A DNA stretch of 64,000 bases from Hyphomicrobiaceae bacterium (GCA_022844275.1 JALHMB010000005.1:310001-374000), one strand, 5' to 3'; numbered from the stretch's first letter, positions 44,425-54,355 are shown. Notes: generated from the sequence alone by a model not told the origin. Translations and numbers: made by a program.

Positions 44425-45141
44425 TTACTCGGCGGCTTCCGGCCGCTCGAACCTGATCCAGAGAGCCTCGGGTCCGAGAGTGTCGATGAAAGCGCGATGC
44501 GCGGCGATATCGGCTTCGTTCAATCGTGCAGCAAGTGGCCGCGGGCGCACGCGAATCGCCGATGCCGTCGCTGTGCCGACAGCGCGCTGACGGGTCGTCG
44601 CTTGCGCAAGGCCGAGCGTCGCCTGCCGCTCCCCGAGCAGTTCGAGATAGACTTCTGCGAGCAGCCAGGAGTCGAGCAGCGCTCCGTGAAACGTGCGCTT
44701 GGAGTTGTCGATCTGATAGCGCTTGCACAGCGCGTCAAGGCTGTTCGGCCCACCGGGATATTTGCGCTTCGCCAAGGCCAGCGTATCGACGACGCGCTCC
44801 ATGAGGATCGCGGGATGGCGCAGGCGCTGCAACTCCGAATTGATGAAGCCGATGTCGAAGGCCGCGTTGTGGATGATGAGGGGCGCGTCGCCGATGAACT
44901 CAACGAATTCAGACGCAATCTCGCGGAACTTCGGCTTGTCGCGAAGCATATCCATCGAGATGCCATGGATCGCCTGGGCGTCGGGATGGACGTCGCGATC
45001 CTCAGGATGAATGTAGTGATGGAAGGTTTTCTCGGTCGGAATGCGATTGATCAGCTCGATGCATCCGATTTCGATGATGCGGTCACCTTTGCGGGCATCG
45101 AGGCCCGTGGTCTCGGTGTCGAGAACGACCTCGCGCAGCAT
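44425..45141 (-). CDS. dnaQ: DNA polymerase III epsilon subunit, 238 aa
   Basis: 3'-5' proofreading exonuclease. Exo I VLDTETTGLDARKGDRIIEIG contains the catalytic Asp-x-Glu at 8-10; Exo II HNAAFDIGFINSEL and Exo III with H-x(4)-D (HGALLDSWLLAEVYLEL) are intact. Last in the maf-aroE-coaE-dnaQ gene run on this strand; gap to coaE is 28 bases. Length normal. Confidence 0.95.
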   Translation of the reverse strand: MLREVVLDTETTGLDARKGDRIIEIGCIELINRIPTEKTFHHYIHPEDRDVHPDAQAIHGISMDMLRDKPKFREIASEFVEFIGDAPLIIHNAAFDIGFINSELQRLRHPAILMERVVDTLALAKRKYPGGPNSLDALCKRYQIDNSKRTFHGALLDSWLLAEVYLELLGERQATLGLAQATTRQRAVGTATASAIRVRPRPLAARLNEADIAAHRAFIDTLGPEALWIRFERPEAAE

Positions 45142-45169
45142 GAAGCGCCTACCCCCTGAGCCTTGGGCA

Positions 45170-45796
45170 TCATGCCCAATATTTGGCGAACGCCGTGCCC
45201 GTTCGCCCGCTCAACTGGGACATGATTCGATCGATCTGCGCTTCCGTCTCGGGAATGCTCCGCGACGTATCCACAACGAAGTCTGCGCGGCGGCGTTTCT
45301 CTTCGTCTGGCATCTGCCGCGACAGGATCTGGTCGTACTTCTCGGCCGTCATGCCCGCGCGCTCGAGCACGCGACTGCGCTGGATGTCGGCCGGTGCGCT
45401 GACGACGATCGTCACGTCGACGCGTTTCTCGCCTCCGGTCTCGAACAGCAGCGGGATTTCCAGCACCACCTTCTCGGCACCCTTGGCGGCCTTCATATGA
45501 ATGAATTCGCGCTCGGTCTCGAGCACGAGAGGATGAACGATGGCCTCGAGCTTCGTATAGGCGCCCGGATCGGCCAGAAGCGCCGCCGCCAGCTTCTGGC
45601 GGTCGATGCAGCCGTCGTCCGCCGCCGTACCGGGAAAAGCAGCTTCGATGGGCCCCACAGCTGCTCCACCGGTTCTATAGAGTTTGTGCACAATGGAGTC
45701 GGCATCGCACACCGGAACGCCGAGGGCCCGGATGCGCGCCGCAGCCGTCGATTTCCCCATTCCGATCGAGCCGGTCAGGCCGATGATCAGCATCAT
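45170..45796 (-). CDS. coaE: dephospho-CoA kinase, 208 aa
   Basis: Last step of CoA synthesis. P-loop GLTGSIGMGKSTAA at 6-19, then CDADSIVHKLY and the LID region. Ends with a short tail after Q-I-D-R-I-M-S-Q-L. Overlaps aroE by 4 bases (ATGA), indicating translational coupling. Normal length. Confidence 0.95.
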   Translation of the reverse strand: MMLIIGLTGSIGMGKSTAAARIRALGVPVCDADSIVHKLYRTGGAAVGPIEAAFPGTAADDGCIDRQKLAAALLADPGAYTKLEAIVHPLVLETEREFIHMKAAKGAEKVVLEIPLLFETGGEKRVDVTIVVSAPADIQRSRVLERAGMTAEKYDQILSRQMPDEEKRRRADFVVDTSRSIPETEAQIDRIMSQLSGRTGTAFAKYWA

Positions 45797-46647
45797 TTCC
45801 TCTCTATGTCGGCAACGAGGATGTCACGCAGCTCTTGCGTTACCTCCGGCTGGACACCGAACCAACGCGCGAAGCCCGGCACGGCCTGATGAAGCAGCAT
45901 GCCGAGACCATCCACGGTGCGATTCCCACGTGCACGCGCCGCTGCAAGCAGAGGGGTCTCCAGCGGCACGTAAACGATATCGGCCACGATCGCGTACCGA
46001 TCGAGCGCAGTCAGGTCGAGATCGAGTGGCGCATTGCCGGCCATGCCGAGCGTCGTCGTATTGACGACCACACCGGCATCGGAAACGGCGCGCCCGCGAT
46101 CCGCCCATGCCCAGCTCTCTACGCGCGTTCCGAAGTACGCGACGAGTTCTTCAGCACGGGCTGCTGTTCTATTGATGAGCCGGACTTTTGTAATCCCAGC
46201 GTCGAGAAAACCGTAAACGACGGCCCGCGCCGCACCGCCGGCACCGAAGATGGCAACAGGTGCATCTTTGCTGTGCCATCCGGGCGCGGACTGGCCGAGA
46301 TGGGTCACGAAGCCGTACGTGTCGGTATTGGCGACGCACACTTTGGTGCCGTCGCGCCAGACGGTGTTTGCAGCCCCGACGGCCACCGCGGAAGGATCTC
46401 GCCAGTCTGCGGCCTCGAAAACAGCTTGCTTATGCGGCGCTGTGACATTGCAGCCTTCAAGACCACGAGATTCGAGTGACCGAACGAAGGCAGCGGCTTC
46501 GCCCGGCGGCACCGCCACCCGATCGTAGCTTCCGGCAATGCCATATTTCTTGAGCCAGTGGCCGTGGATGAGCGGCGAGCGCGACTGCTGGATCGGCCAG
46601 CCAATTACGCACGCCTTTTTCCCGTCCTGCTTCAGATCAGCCGTCAC
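45793..46647 (-). CDS. aroE: shikimate dehydrogenase, 284 aa
   Basis: NADPH-dependent enzyme of the shikimate pathway. CVIGWPIQQSRSPLIHGHWLKKYG contains the shikimate-binding serines, GCNVTAPHKQAVF the catalytic lysine, FGAGGAARAVVYGFLDAG the NADP loop and NTTTLGMAG follows. Overlaps maf by 4 bases and coaE by 4 bases in a tightly packed operon. Normal length. Confidence 0.95.
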   Translation of the reverse strand: MTADLKQDGKKACVIGWPIQQSRSPLIHGHWLKKYGIAGSYDRVAVPPGEAAAFVRSLESRGLEGCNVTAPHKQAVFEAADWRDPSAVAVGAANTVWRDGTKVCVANTDTYGFVTHLGQSAPGWHSKDAPVAIFGAGGAARAVVYGFLDAGITKVRLINRTAARAEELVAYFGTRVESWAWADRGRAVSDAGVVVNTTTLGMAGNAPLDLDLTALDRYAIVADIVYVPLETPLLAAARARGNRTVDGLGMLLHQAVPGFARWFGVQPEVTQELRDILVADIERK

Positions 46648-47309
46648 GTCAACAATACTCCGCGCTCGCGCAGCTCCTCGAGCAGGGGCAGCAGCGGCAT
46701 GCCCAATATGGTGAAATAGTCGCCGGAAATTTCCTCGAAGAGCTGAACGCCAAGGCCTTCGAGCTGATAGGCTCCCACCGACTCACACACGCGCGTTCCC
46801 GCGCGCGCCAGATACTGGCTCAGGAAATCATCCGAGAAATTGCGCATGCTGAGCTCGGCGCTGTCGGTAAATGTCCACTGCACTTCGCCGCCCTGGGCCA
46901 GCGCGACCGACGCATGAAGCTGATGCGCGCGCCCGCGCAAACGTGACAAGTGCGCGCGTGCTGCCGCCAGATCTTCCGGTTTCTCGATGATTTCGTAGCT
47001 TGCCGCACTCCAGGGCTTGCCCCCGAACTCCATGCGGCGTTCCGTCGCGAGCGCCAGCACCTGGTCGCAGCCGATCACCAGCGCATCCGGTAATCGTACA
47101 CTCACATCGACCGCTTTGGCCGCGGCCAGCATCTCCGCGACCTCGATTGGATAGTCCTCGTCGAGTGCACGCTCGGGCTCGAAGCTCGCCCGCATGGCGA
47201 CCTCGTCGACCGTCGAGGGCATGACATCGAAGGCAAGGCCCGCCTGCTCGAGCATGGTTCGCCGCGAACGGCTCTGAGAGGCCAGGACGACGCGCAACCG
47301 CTCAGCCAT
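46644..47309 (-). CDS. maf: Maf-family nucleotide pyrophosphatase, 221 aa
   Basis: Start at MAERLR, 8 bases inside the end of ppsR. N-terminal VVLASQSRSRRTMLEQAGLAFDVMPSTVDE, and the catalytic IGCDQVLAL region in place of the usual GADT/SDQ loop, then GAYQLEGLGVQLFEEISGDYFTILGMPLLPLLEELR. Maf proteins hydrolyse modified or canonical NTPs as housecleaning enzymes. The SDQ-type variant points to the YceF/Maf subgroup. Confidence 0.9.
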   Translation of the reverse strand: MAERLRVVLASQSRSRRTMLEQAGLAFDVMPSTVDEVAMRASFEPERALDEDYPIEVAEMLAAAKAVDVSVRLPDALVIGCDQVLALATERRMEFGGKPWSAASYEIIEKPEDLAAARAHLSRLRGRAHQLHASVALAQGGEVQWTFTDSAELSMRNFSDDFLSQYLARAGTRVCESVGAYQLEGLGVQLFEEISGDYFTILGMPLLPLLEELRERGVLLT

Positions 47310-48153
47310 CGGTTGTTTCCTCGTCGCGCGATTCCTCTCGCTCATGCATCAGCTTGATGATCGTCGCCGCCGTCTCCTCGATCGAGCGCCGCGTCACGTC
47401 GATCACCGGCCAGCCGTGGCGGGCGCAGAGGCGCCGCGAGTGGGCGATCTCCTCGGCAATGCGCGTGCGGTCCACATAATCGTCGAGATCGCGGTCGGAC
47501 ATCATCATGGCGCGGTGGCGGCGGATCTCCGCGATGCGATCGGGGCTCGCGACCAGCCCGACGACGAAGGCCTTGTGCGGTTCCAGCAGTGCTGGTGCAA
47601 TGTCGATGCGCGGCACCAGCGGCAGGTTCGTCGTCTTGTAGCCGCGCTGAGCAAGATAGATGCTGGTCGGCGTCTTCGAGGTGCGCGAAACGCCGAGGAT
47701 GACGATATCGGCTTGGTTGAGGTCGTCGGGCAGCCGCCCGTCATCATGGGCCATGGTGAAGTTGAGCGCATCGATGCGCCGGAAGTAGTCGGCATCGAGA
47801 ACGTGCTGACCGGCGACGATCGGCGTCTTCGGCGCACCGAGATAGCTCTCGAAGATCTTCATGATGGGCTCGAGCACGTGCAGGCAGGGCACGGCCAGAT
47901 CGCGGCAGCGCTGCTCGAGCTGAGTCTGCAAGGCTTCGTTCACGACCGTGTAGAGCACGATCCCCGGCGCCGACTCGATCTCCTGGAGGACGCGCTCGAG
48001 CTGGCGCTGCGTGCGCACGAGCGGATGCACATGCTCGATAGGCCGGACCTGCGCATACTGCACGGACGCCGCCTTCGCGATCGTCGTGAGCGTTTCGCCG
48101 GTTGCATCCGAGATCAGATGCAAATGGAAGTAGCTCGGCTGGGTGTGGGCCAT
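47302..48153 (-). CDS. ppsR: PPDK/PEPS regulatory protein (DUF299), 283 aa
   Basis: Bifunctional serine/threonine kinase and phosphorylase acting on pyruvate phosphate dikinase or PEP synthase. The N-terminus FHLHLISDATGETL and the P-loop GVSRTSKTPTSIYLAQRGYKTTNLPLVP at about 152 are the family hallmarks, with DYVDRTRIAEEI downstream. It heads the ppsR-maf-aroE-coaE-dnaQ operon and is divergent from hemE, an arrangement conserved in the order. Confidence 0.95.
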   Translation of the reverse strand: MAHTQPSYFHLHLISDATGETLTTIAKAASVQYAQVRPIEHVHPLVRTQRQLERVLQEIESAPGIVLYTVVNEALQTQLEQRCRDLAVPCLHVLEPIMKIFESYLGAPKTPIVAGQHVLDADYFRRIDALNFTMAHDDGRLPDDLNQADIVILGVSRTSKTPTSIYLAQRGYKTTNLPLVPRIDIAPALLEPHKAFVVGLVASPDRIAEIRRHRAMMMSDRDLDDYVDRTRIAEEIAHSRRLCARHGWPVIDVTRRSIEETAATIIKLMHEREESRDEETTDG

Positions 48154-48579
48154 TTGTTGATAGAGTTCCGACTTATCCAGCGCGGCGCCGCGACGAGCGC
48201 CGGCACTCTACACCGTCCCCCGATTGACCAACAGGGCGATCAACAGGCGAGCCGATGTGGATCGCATATCGCCTCTCCTGTGCAACGGCCGCGACCGAAG
48301 GTGGCGCCGTCCAGCCCTTTTCCAGCCACCTTCCCCAGGCCATTCCTCGTATCGCTCGCAGCAACTCGCCGCGCAAACCCATGGCACGAAAGGCCGTTTC
48401 CCGGCTAGTAGTGTCGCTATCGGGGACCTACCAGATGTGCGTGCCGGATTTCCGGCGGCCGGAGGAACCTGTTGAGGCCCTTGTGGCAGCCGACCAATTC
48501 CCGCTACCCACAGCGGTAAGAAGAAGAAGAGAAACCTGAAGACTCTCTATTTAGAGATTTAGAGGCAGAGACCCGATCC
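48154..48579. other. intergenic region between ppsR and hemE, position typical of oriC
   Basis: About 425 bases that in known relatives often contain or adjoin the chromosome origin. Here it is GC-rich with no perfect DnaA box; TTATCCAGC near 48173 and GGATCG-type near-matches are the best. A 14-bp palindrome TCTCTATTTAGAGA at 48544-48557 is followed by TTTAGAGG, just before hemE, and may be an operator or promoter element. No gene seen. Confidence 0.4.
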
Positions 48580-49638
48580 GTGGAAAAGCCCTCCCCCAAA
48601 GACCGCCGGCGCTTCCTAAAGCCCTTTGCCGGCGAGGCCCTCGACCCTCCGCCGATCTGGCTCATGCGGCAGGCTGGTCGCTATCTGCCGGAGTACCGCG
48701 AGACGCGTGCCAAGGCGGGTGGATTTCTAGACCTCTGCTATTCGCCGGCACTCGCTGCCGAGGTCACGCTGCAACCGATCCGTCGCTATGGCTTCGACGC
48801 GGCCATCCTCTTTGCCGACATCCTGCTCGTTCCCGATGCTCTCGGCCAATCCGTGCGCTTTGCCGAAGGCGAGGGGCCGCTGCTCGAGCCACTCCGCAGC
48901 GCACAGGATTTCGCCCGCTTGTCACCGACGGCGACTCGACCCAAGTTCGAGTGCGTCTTCGAAACGGTTCAGCGCCTACGCCAGGATCTGCCGGACGAGA
49001 CAGCGTTGATCGGTTTCTGCGGGGCACCATGGACGGTCGCGACGTACATGATCGAGGGGCGGGGCTCGAAGGATCAGGCCGCTGCGCGGCTCTTCGCCTA
49101 TCGCGATCCGGCAGGCTTTCAGAAGCTCATGGACCTGCTCGTCGAGACCTCGATCGAGTACCTGTCCGGCCAGGTGGAGGCCGGCGCCGACGCGCTGCAG
49201 ATTTTCGATACCTGGGCCGGCAGTCTCCCCGATGACCAGTTCGAGAAATGGGTCATCGAGCCGACCCGGCGCATGGTCGAAGCCATGCACGAGCGCCATC
49301 CCGACATCCCCGTCATCGGGTTTCCACGCGGCGCACAGGGCTCCGCCCTCTGGTACGTCGCGGAGACCAAAGTCGACGGCATTGGTTGCGACACGTCCAC
49401 ACCGCCCTACATGATGGGTGAGGCCTTCGACGGCGAGAATGTCGTCGTCCAGGGCAATCTCGATCCGCTCCTGCTGGTCGCTGGCGGCGATGCCCTCAAA
49501 TCCCGGGTCGCCGACATTCTTGAACTCATGGTCGGCAAGCCCTTCATCTTCAATCTCGGCCACGGAATCGTGCCTGAAACCCCGCCGGAGCATGTCGCCG
49601 ACCTCGTCCGCTGGGTCCGCGACGGAGTGAGGTCGTGA
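48580..49638 (+). CDS. hemE: uroporphyrinogen decarboxylase, 352 aa
   Basis: Starts with GTG. PPIWLMRQAGRYLPEYRETR at 23-42 binds substrate carboxylates, LFADILLVPDAL, GFCGAPWTVATYMIEG, DTWAGSL and NLGHGIVPETPPEHV complete the family pattern. Removes four carboxyls from uroporphyrinogen III in heme synthesis. Stop overlaps the hemJ start (GTGA), coupling the two. Confidence 0.95.
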   Translation: MEKPSPKDRRRFLKPFAGEALDPPPIWLMRQAGRYLPEYRETRAKAGGFLDLCYSPALAAEVTLQPIRRYGFDAAILFADILLVPDALGQSVRFAEGEGPLLEPLRSAQDFARLSPTATRPKFECVFETVQRLRQDLPDETALIGFCGAPWTVATYMIEGRGSKDQAAARLFAYRDPAGFQKLMDLLVETSIEYLSGQVEAGADALQIFDTWAGSLPDDQFEKWVIEPTRRMVEAMHERHPDIPVIGFPRGAQGSALWYVAETKVDGIGCDTSTPPYMMGEAFDGENVVVQGNLDPLLLVAGGDALKSRVADILELMVGKPFIFNLGHGIVPETPPEHVADLVRWVRDGVRS

Positions 49639-50150
49639 GCGGCGAAAGTCCGGCCACGCGGGCGGCTCTGGCTCTCGGGTTGACCGCGCTCATCCTCGCT
49701 GCGGTGATCCTGGTTCTGGGCGATGCAGCCTATATGTGGATCAAGGCTGCACACGTCGTCGCCATCATCTCGTGGATGGCGGGGATGCTCTATCTGCCCC
49801 GCCTGTTCATCTACCATTGCGACGCCAAGCCCGGCTCCGAATTCTCCGAGACTCTCAAGGTCATGGAAGCGCGGCTGCTCCAGGTCATCATCAATCCCGC
49901 GATGGTGTTTTCCTGGGTTCTGGGGCTCTGGCTCGCTTGGCACGGCAACTTTCTCTCGGCGGGCTGGTTTCACGCCAAGCTCATGTTCGTCATCCTGCTG
50001 TCAGGCTTCCACGGCTATCTTTCAGCTTCCGTCCGCCGGTTCGCCGGGGATGCGAATACGGTTCCGGTCGGCCGCTGGCGGCTCCTCAACGAGGTGCCGG
50101 CCTTGCTGATGATCCTCATTGTCGTCCTGGTAATCGTCAAACCGTTCTGA
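49635..50150 (+). CDS. hemJ: protoporphyrinogen IX oxidase HemJ, 171 aa
   Basis: Four- to five-helix membrane protein. The first helices carry the conserved His and aromatic residues (YMWIKAAHVVAIISWMAGMLYLPRLFIYH) and the later HAKLMFVILLSGFHGYLS holds the conserved Lys, both needed for heme-binding activity in known HemJ. Oxidises protoporphyrinogen to protoporphyrin IX. Standard hemE-hemJ-rho order in this order of bacteria. Confidence 0.95.
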   Translation: MSGESPATRAALALGLTALILAAVILVLGDAAYMWIKAAHVVAIISWMAGMLYLPRLFIYHCDAKPGSEFSETLKVMEARLLQVIINPAMVFSWVLGLWLAWHGNFLSAGWFHAKLMFVILLSGFHGYLSASVRRFAGDANTVPVGRWRLLNEVPALLMILIVVLVIVKPF

Positions 50151-50448
50151 GGTCCGCCCGGCTTTCGTTCGATTTATGCCAAAGCAGTGGGCAGAAACGA
50201 AAATTTGAGCATCGCGACAGGTTGCCCCTTTGACTCGGAGGGAACCTCTGGGCTAGAGTTACGTCTATCAGATCGAGTCGCTGTGTCGGCGTGTCACCGC
50301 TGAGCCGCCAGCCGACGAGCCCGAAAATTCCAGATCGCATCGGACCCCTGGCGCGGCGCAGCCGACAATGGGTTCCCTTCCGCACATCGCGAACCGGCGC
50401 CCCCGTCCCTCGGCGGCCCCTCGCACCCTCCCTCCTAAAGAGTTTCCC

Positions 50449-51735
50449 ATGCAAGACGTCATCAAGAAAGAAGTAAAACTCCAAGACCTCAAGGCGAAGT
50501 CCGCCACAGAGCTATTGAGCTTCGCCGAAGAGGCCGGCGTCGAGAACGCCAGCACCATGCGCAAACAGGAGCTGATGTTCGCGACACTGAAGCAGCTCGC
50601 TTCGCAGGACATCGAGATCGTCGGCACCGGCGTCGTCGAGGTTCTTCAGGACGGCTTCGGCTTCCTGCGCTCGCCGGATGCCAACTATCTCGCTGGTCCC
50701 GACGACATTTATGTCTCGCCCTCTCAGATCCGCCGCTTTGCGCTCCGCACCGGAGACACCGTCGAAGGCCAGATCCGCGGCCCCAACACGAAGGAAGGCG
50801 AGCGCTACTTCGCCCTTCTCAAGGTCAACCGGATCAATTTCGAGGATCCCGAGGCGACCAAGCACAAAGTCCATTTCGACAACCTGACGCCGCTCTATCC
50901 GACGGCGTGGCTCAAAATGGAGATCGAGGATCCGACCATCAAGGATTACTCGGCCCGCGTCATCGACATCGTGGCACCCATCGGCAAGGGCCAGCGCGCG
51001 CTCATCGTGGCGCCGCCCCGCACCGGTAAGACTGTTGTCCTCCAGAACATTGCTCGGTCGATCTCGGTCAATCATCCCGAGTGCTATCTGATCGTCCTGC
51101 TCATCGACGAGCGTCCGGAAGAAGTCACGGACATGCAGCGCTCGGTGAACGGCGAGGTTATCTCCTCGACCTTCGACGAGCCGCCCTCACGGCACGTCCA
51201 GGTGTCGGAGATGGTCATCGAGAAGGCGAAGCGCCTCGTCGAGCACAAGCGCGACGTGGTCATCCTGCTCGATTCGATCACCCGTCTCGGCCGCGCCTAC
51301 AATACCGTCGTGCCCTCCTCGGGCAAGGTGCTCACGGGCGGCGTCGACTCGAATGCCCTGCAGCGCCCGAAGCGCTTCTTCGGTGCGGCCCGCAATATCG
51401 AGGAGGGCGGCTCGCTGACGATCATCTCGACCGCGCTGATCGAAACCGGCAGCCGCATGGACGAGGTCATCTTCGAAGAGTTCAAGGGTACGGGTAACTC
51501 CGAAATCATCCTGGACCGTAAGGTCTCGGACAAGCGCGTCTTCCCGGCGATCGACGTGGCCCGCTCGGGCACGCGCAAGGAAGAGCTCCTCGTGCCGCGC
51601 GACCAGCTCAAGAAGGTCTACGTGCTCCGCCGTATTCTGAACCCGATGGGCACGATGGACGCCATCGAGTTCCTCATCGACAAGCTCAAGTCGACGAAGA
51701 CCAACGGCGAATTCTTCCAGAGCATGAACACCTAA
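50449..51735 (+). CDS. rho: transcription termination factor Rho, 428 aa
   Basis: Start at MQDVIKKEV; the longer frame reads into the leader. N-terminal helix bundle, then the cold-shock-like RNA-binding domain ([39 protein letters not shown]), Walker A APPRTGKT near residue 187, Walker [17 protein letters not shown] and the Q/R loops ([11 protein letters not shown]). The 298-base leader before it is long, compatible with the known Rho autoregulation. ubiG follows, not mnmE as in many relatives. Confidence 0.95.
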   Translation: MQDVIKKEVKLQDLKAKSATELLSFAEEAGVENASTMRKQELMFATLKQLASQDIEIVGTGVVEVLQDGFGFLRSPDANYLAGPDDIYVSPSQIRRFALRTGDTVEGQIRGPNTKEGERYFALLKVNRINFEDPEATKHKVHFDNLTPLYPTAWLKMEIEDPTIKDYSARVIDIVAPIGKGQRALIVAPPRTGKTVVLQNIARSISVNHPECYLIVLLIDERPEEVTDMQRSVNGEVISSTFDEPPSRHVQVSEMVIEKAKRLVEHKRDVVILLDSITRLGRAYNTVVPSSGKVLTGGVDSNALQRPKRFFGAARNIEEGGSLTIISTALIETGSRMDEVIFEEFKGTGNSEIILDRKVSDKRVFPAIDVARSGTRKEELLVPRDQLKKVYVLRRILNPMGTMDAIEFLIDKLKSTKTNGEFFQSMNT

Positions 51736-51754
51736 TCTTCGGGGAGGACGGGCA

Positions 51755-52507
51755 ATGGCCGCGGTCCACCCCGGTACAGCGACCCTCGACGATGCCGAGG
51801 TCGAGCGTTTCGCGGCCCTCGCTGCGGAGTGGTGGGATCCGAACGGCAAGTTCCGCCCGCTGCATAAGCTCGGGCCGGCCCGGCTCGCGTTTATTCGCCA
51901 GGAGATTGTCCGACATTTCGAGCGTACGCCCGGCGGGTTCAGGCCATTCGAGGGGCTGGCGGTTCTCGATATCGGTTGTGGTGGCGGTCTCGTCAGCGAG
52001 CCGGTAGCGCGGCTCGGCGCTACGGTCACGGGCATCGATCCCGCGCTTGAAAATATCGAGGCTGCGCGCCGCCACGCCACCAGTCAGGACCTCTCGATCG
52101 ACTATCGCGCGAGCCTGGTCGAGGATCTGGTTGCCGAAGGCCCGACTTTCGACTGCGTCCTCTGCCTCGAGGTCGTCGAGCATGTCCCGGACGTTGCCGC
52201 TTTCCTGGCTACCTGCGCGAAGCTCGTGCGGCCCGGCGGACTGATGATCCTCTCCACGATCAACCGGACGCTGAAGGCTTATGCCCTGGCCATCGTTGGC
52301 GCGGAGTACATTCTGCGCTGGCTGCCGGTCGGCACGCACCAGTGGGAGCGCTTCGTCACGCCCGACGAGCTGGCGCGCCACGCCGACGCTGCGGGCCTCG
52401 TCACGAGCACCAGAGAGGGCCTCGTCTATAATCCCCTGACCGATGCCTGGTCGCTCTCCGCAGACCTCGACGTCAACTACATGGCAAGCGCATCCCGGCC
52501 AGCCTAG
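51755..52507 (+). CDS. ubiG: ubiquinone O-methyltransferase, 250 aa
   Basis: Class I methyltransferase for two O-methylation steps of ubiquinone. FAALAAEWWDPNGKFRPLHKLGPARLAFI is the UbiG N-terminus; GLAVLDIGCGGGLVSEPVARLGATVTGID binds SAM; LCLEVVEHVPDV and TINRTLKAYALAIVGAEYILRWLPVGTHQWERF complete the pattern. Gene begins 20 bases after rho with GGGGAGGACG, so it may be co-transcribed. Confidence 0.95.
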   Translation: MAAVHPGTATLDDAEVERFAALAAEWWDPNGKFRPLHKLGPARLAFIRQEIVRHFERTPGGFRPFEGLAVLDIGCGGGLVSEPVARLGATVTGIDPALENIEAARRHATSQDLSIDYRASLVEDLVAEGPTFDCVLCLEVVEHVPDVAAFLATCAKLVRPGGLMILSTINRTLKAYALAIVGAEYILRWLPVGTHQWERFVTPDELARHADAAGLVTSTREGLVYNPLTDAWSLSADLDVNYMASASRPA

Positions 52508-52585
52508 AGCGCCTCTTGCGCCCGCTAAAGCCCGCACTTAAGACTTTGGGCAACCATCACCTACAAAACACATAAGGAATCGCCG

Positions 52586-53806
52586 ATGCCGGGGCCCCTC
52601 TCGCACATTCGTGTTCTGGATCTCACGCGCGTCCTCGCCGGCCCTTGGTGCGCGCAGAACCTCGCCGATCTCGGCGCCGACGTGATCAAGGTGGAGCGCC
52701 CGAAAAAGGGCGATGACTCCCGCGCCTTCGGCCCGCCTTGGGTCAAGGACGAGAGCGGCAAGGAAACGACCGAGTCGGCCTACTTCATGTCGGCGAACCG
52801 CGGCAAGAAGTCGATCACGATCGATGTGTCGAAGCCTGCTGGTCAGGCGATCGTACGCGAGATCGCCAAGACGGCCGATGTCGTGCTCGAGAATTACAAG
52901 ACCGGCGACCTGATGCGCTATGGCCTCGGCTACGAGGATCTGAAGAAGATCAATCCCAAGATCATCTACTGCTCGATCACAGGTTTTGGACAGACCGGTC
53001 CCTATCGCGAGAAGCCCGGCTACGACTTCATGGTCCAGGGCATGGGCGGCTTTATGAGCGTGACCGGCGAGCGCGACAACAAGCCGGGCGGCGGGCCTCA
53101 GCGCGCCGGCATCCCGATCGTCGACATCATGACCGGCATGTACTCGACGATCGCCGTTTGTGCCGCGATCGCTCATCGCGCCGAGACGGGCATCGGCCAG
53201 CATATCGATATGGCCCTGCTCGATACGCAGGTCGCGATCCTCGCCAATCAGGGCGGCAACTACCTCGCGACAGGTGAGGCTCCGGGCCGCCTCGGCAATA
53301 CGCATCCGAACATCGTCCCGTATCAGTCCGTGAAGACGAAAGACGGCGCCATCATTCTCGCTTGTGGCAACGACAACCTGTTCAACAGGCTTTGCCAGGA
53401 GGCGGATGCCGTTCATCTCGCCAAGGACCCGCGTTTTGCCACCAACGGTGCCCGCGTCACGAACCGCGATGCGCTCGACGAGCTGCTCGAGCCGATCATG
53501 ATGAAGCGGACGACGGCCGAATGGGTGAAGGCGTTGGAAGTGGCCGGCGTTCCCTGCGGCCCGATCAACAATCTCAAGGAAGTCTTCGAGGATCCGCAGG
53601 TGCAGGCGCGGGGCATGAAGATCGAGATGCCGCACAAGACCGCCGGCAAAGTGCCGCTCATCCGCGGTCCCATGCGTTTCTCCGCGACGCCCGTCGAGCA
53701 CAAGATCGGGCCTCCCGTTCTCGGCGAGCACACGGACGACGTGCTGAAGTCACTCGGTAAGTCGGCCGAGGAGATCGCGAAGCTCAAATCCGACGGTATT
53801 GTCTGA
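52586..53806 (+). CDS. family III CoA-transferase (CaiB/BaiF), 406 aa
   Basis: LSHIRVLDLTRVLAGPWCAQNLADLGADVIKVERP, SANRGKKSITIDVSKPAG, and the catalytic aspartate in GYDFMVQGMGGFMSVTGE near residue 148. Close in pattern to succinyl-CoA- or formyl-CoA-dependent transferases. Second such enzyme in the window and not closely similar to the first at 25.7 kb. No lyase or hydratase is adjacent, so the acceptor acid is unknown. Confidence 0.85.
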   Translation: MPGPLSHIRVLDLTRVLAGPWCAQNLADLGADVIKVERPKKGDDSRAFGPPWVKDESGKETTESAYFMSANRGKKSITIDVSKPAGQAIVREIAKTADVVLENYKTGDLMRYGLGYEDLKKINPKIIYCSITGFGQTGPYREKPGYDFMVQGMGGFMSVTGERDNKPGGGPQRAGIPIVDIMTGMYSTIAVCAAIAHRAETGIGQHIDMALLDTQVAILANQGGNYLATGEAPGRLGNTHPNIVPYQSVKTKDGAIILACGNDNLFNRLCQEADAVHLAKDPRFATNGARVTNRDALDELLEPIMMKRTTAEWVKALEVAGVPCGPINNLKEVFEDPQVQARGMKIEMPHKTAGKVPLIRGPMRFSATPVEHKIGPPVLGEHTDDVLKSLGKSAEEIAKLKSDGIV

Positions 53807-53837
53807 AGCCGTTGGCCATCATCAGCAGGTGTCGACC

Positions 53838-54350
53838 ATGAGCCCTTCTCCGCTCGCCTATCGCCCCTGCGTCGGTATCATGGCGGTGAACCGCTCCGGT
53901 CTAGTCTGGGTCGGTCGCCGCGTGATCGGTCGCGCGGGCAAGGAGAGCGGCGGTTCTTTCGAACGCTGGTGGCAGATGCCCCAGGGCGGTATCGACGAGG
54001 GTGAGGATGCCGAAGCCGCCGCACTGCGCGAGCTCTGCGAGGAGACCGGCATGTGCACGGTGTCGGTCCTCGGCCGCACGCATGACTGGCTCGCTTACGA
54101 CCTTCCGAAGGAACTCCAGCCGGTGACGTGGGGTGGCAGATACCGTGGCCAGAAGCAGGTCTGGTTCGCGGTGCGCTTTCATGGCGATGAAAGCGAAATC
54201 GACATCATTCCCAAGGCCGGTCACGCGCAGGAATTCGATGACTGGCGCTGGGCGGGGGTCGACGAACTCGTCGATCTGATCGTGCCCTTCAAGCGCGACG
54301 TCTACACGCGCGCACTTGCCGAGCTCAGCGTCCACGCCCGGCCGGAATAG
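53838..54350 (+). CDS. rppH: RNA pyrophosphohydrolase (Nudix), 170 aa
   Basis: Start at MSPSPLAYRPCVGIM. Nudix box GGIDEGEDAEAAALRELCEETG (residues about 54-75) preceded by WWQMPQGGID, typical of RppH, with GQKQVWFAVRF later. It removes pyrophosphate from 5'-triphosphorylated RNA to start decay, or degrades dinucleoside polyphosphates. In many alphaproteobacteria rppH follows ctpA or a divergent polysaccharide deacetylase; here it follows the CoA-transferase. Confidence 0.9.
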   Translation: MSPSPLAYRPCVGIMAVNRSGLVWVGRRVIGRAGKESGGSFERWWQMPQGGIDEGEDAEAAALRELCEETGMCTVSVLGRTHDWLAYDLPKELQPVTWGGRYRGQKQVWFAVRFHGDESEIDIIPKAGHAQEFDDWRWAGVDELVDLIVPFKRDVYTRALAELSVHARPE

Positions 54351-54355
54351 CGGCG

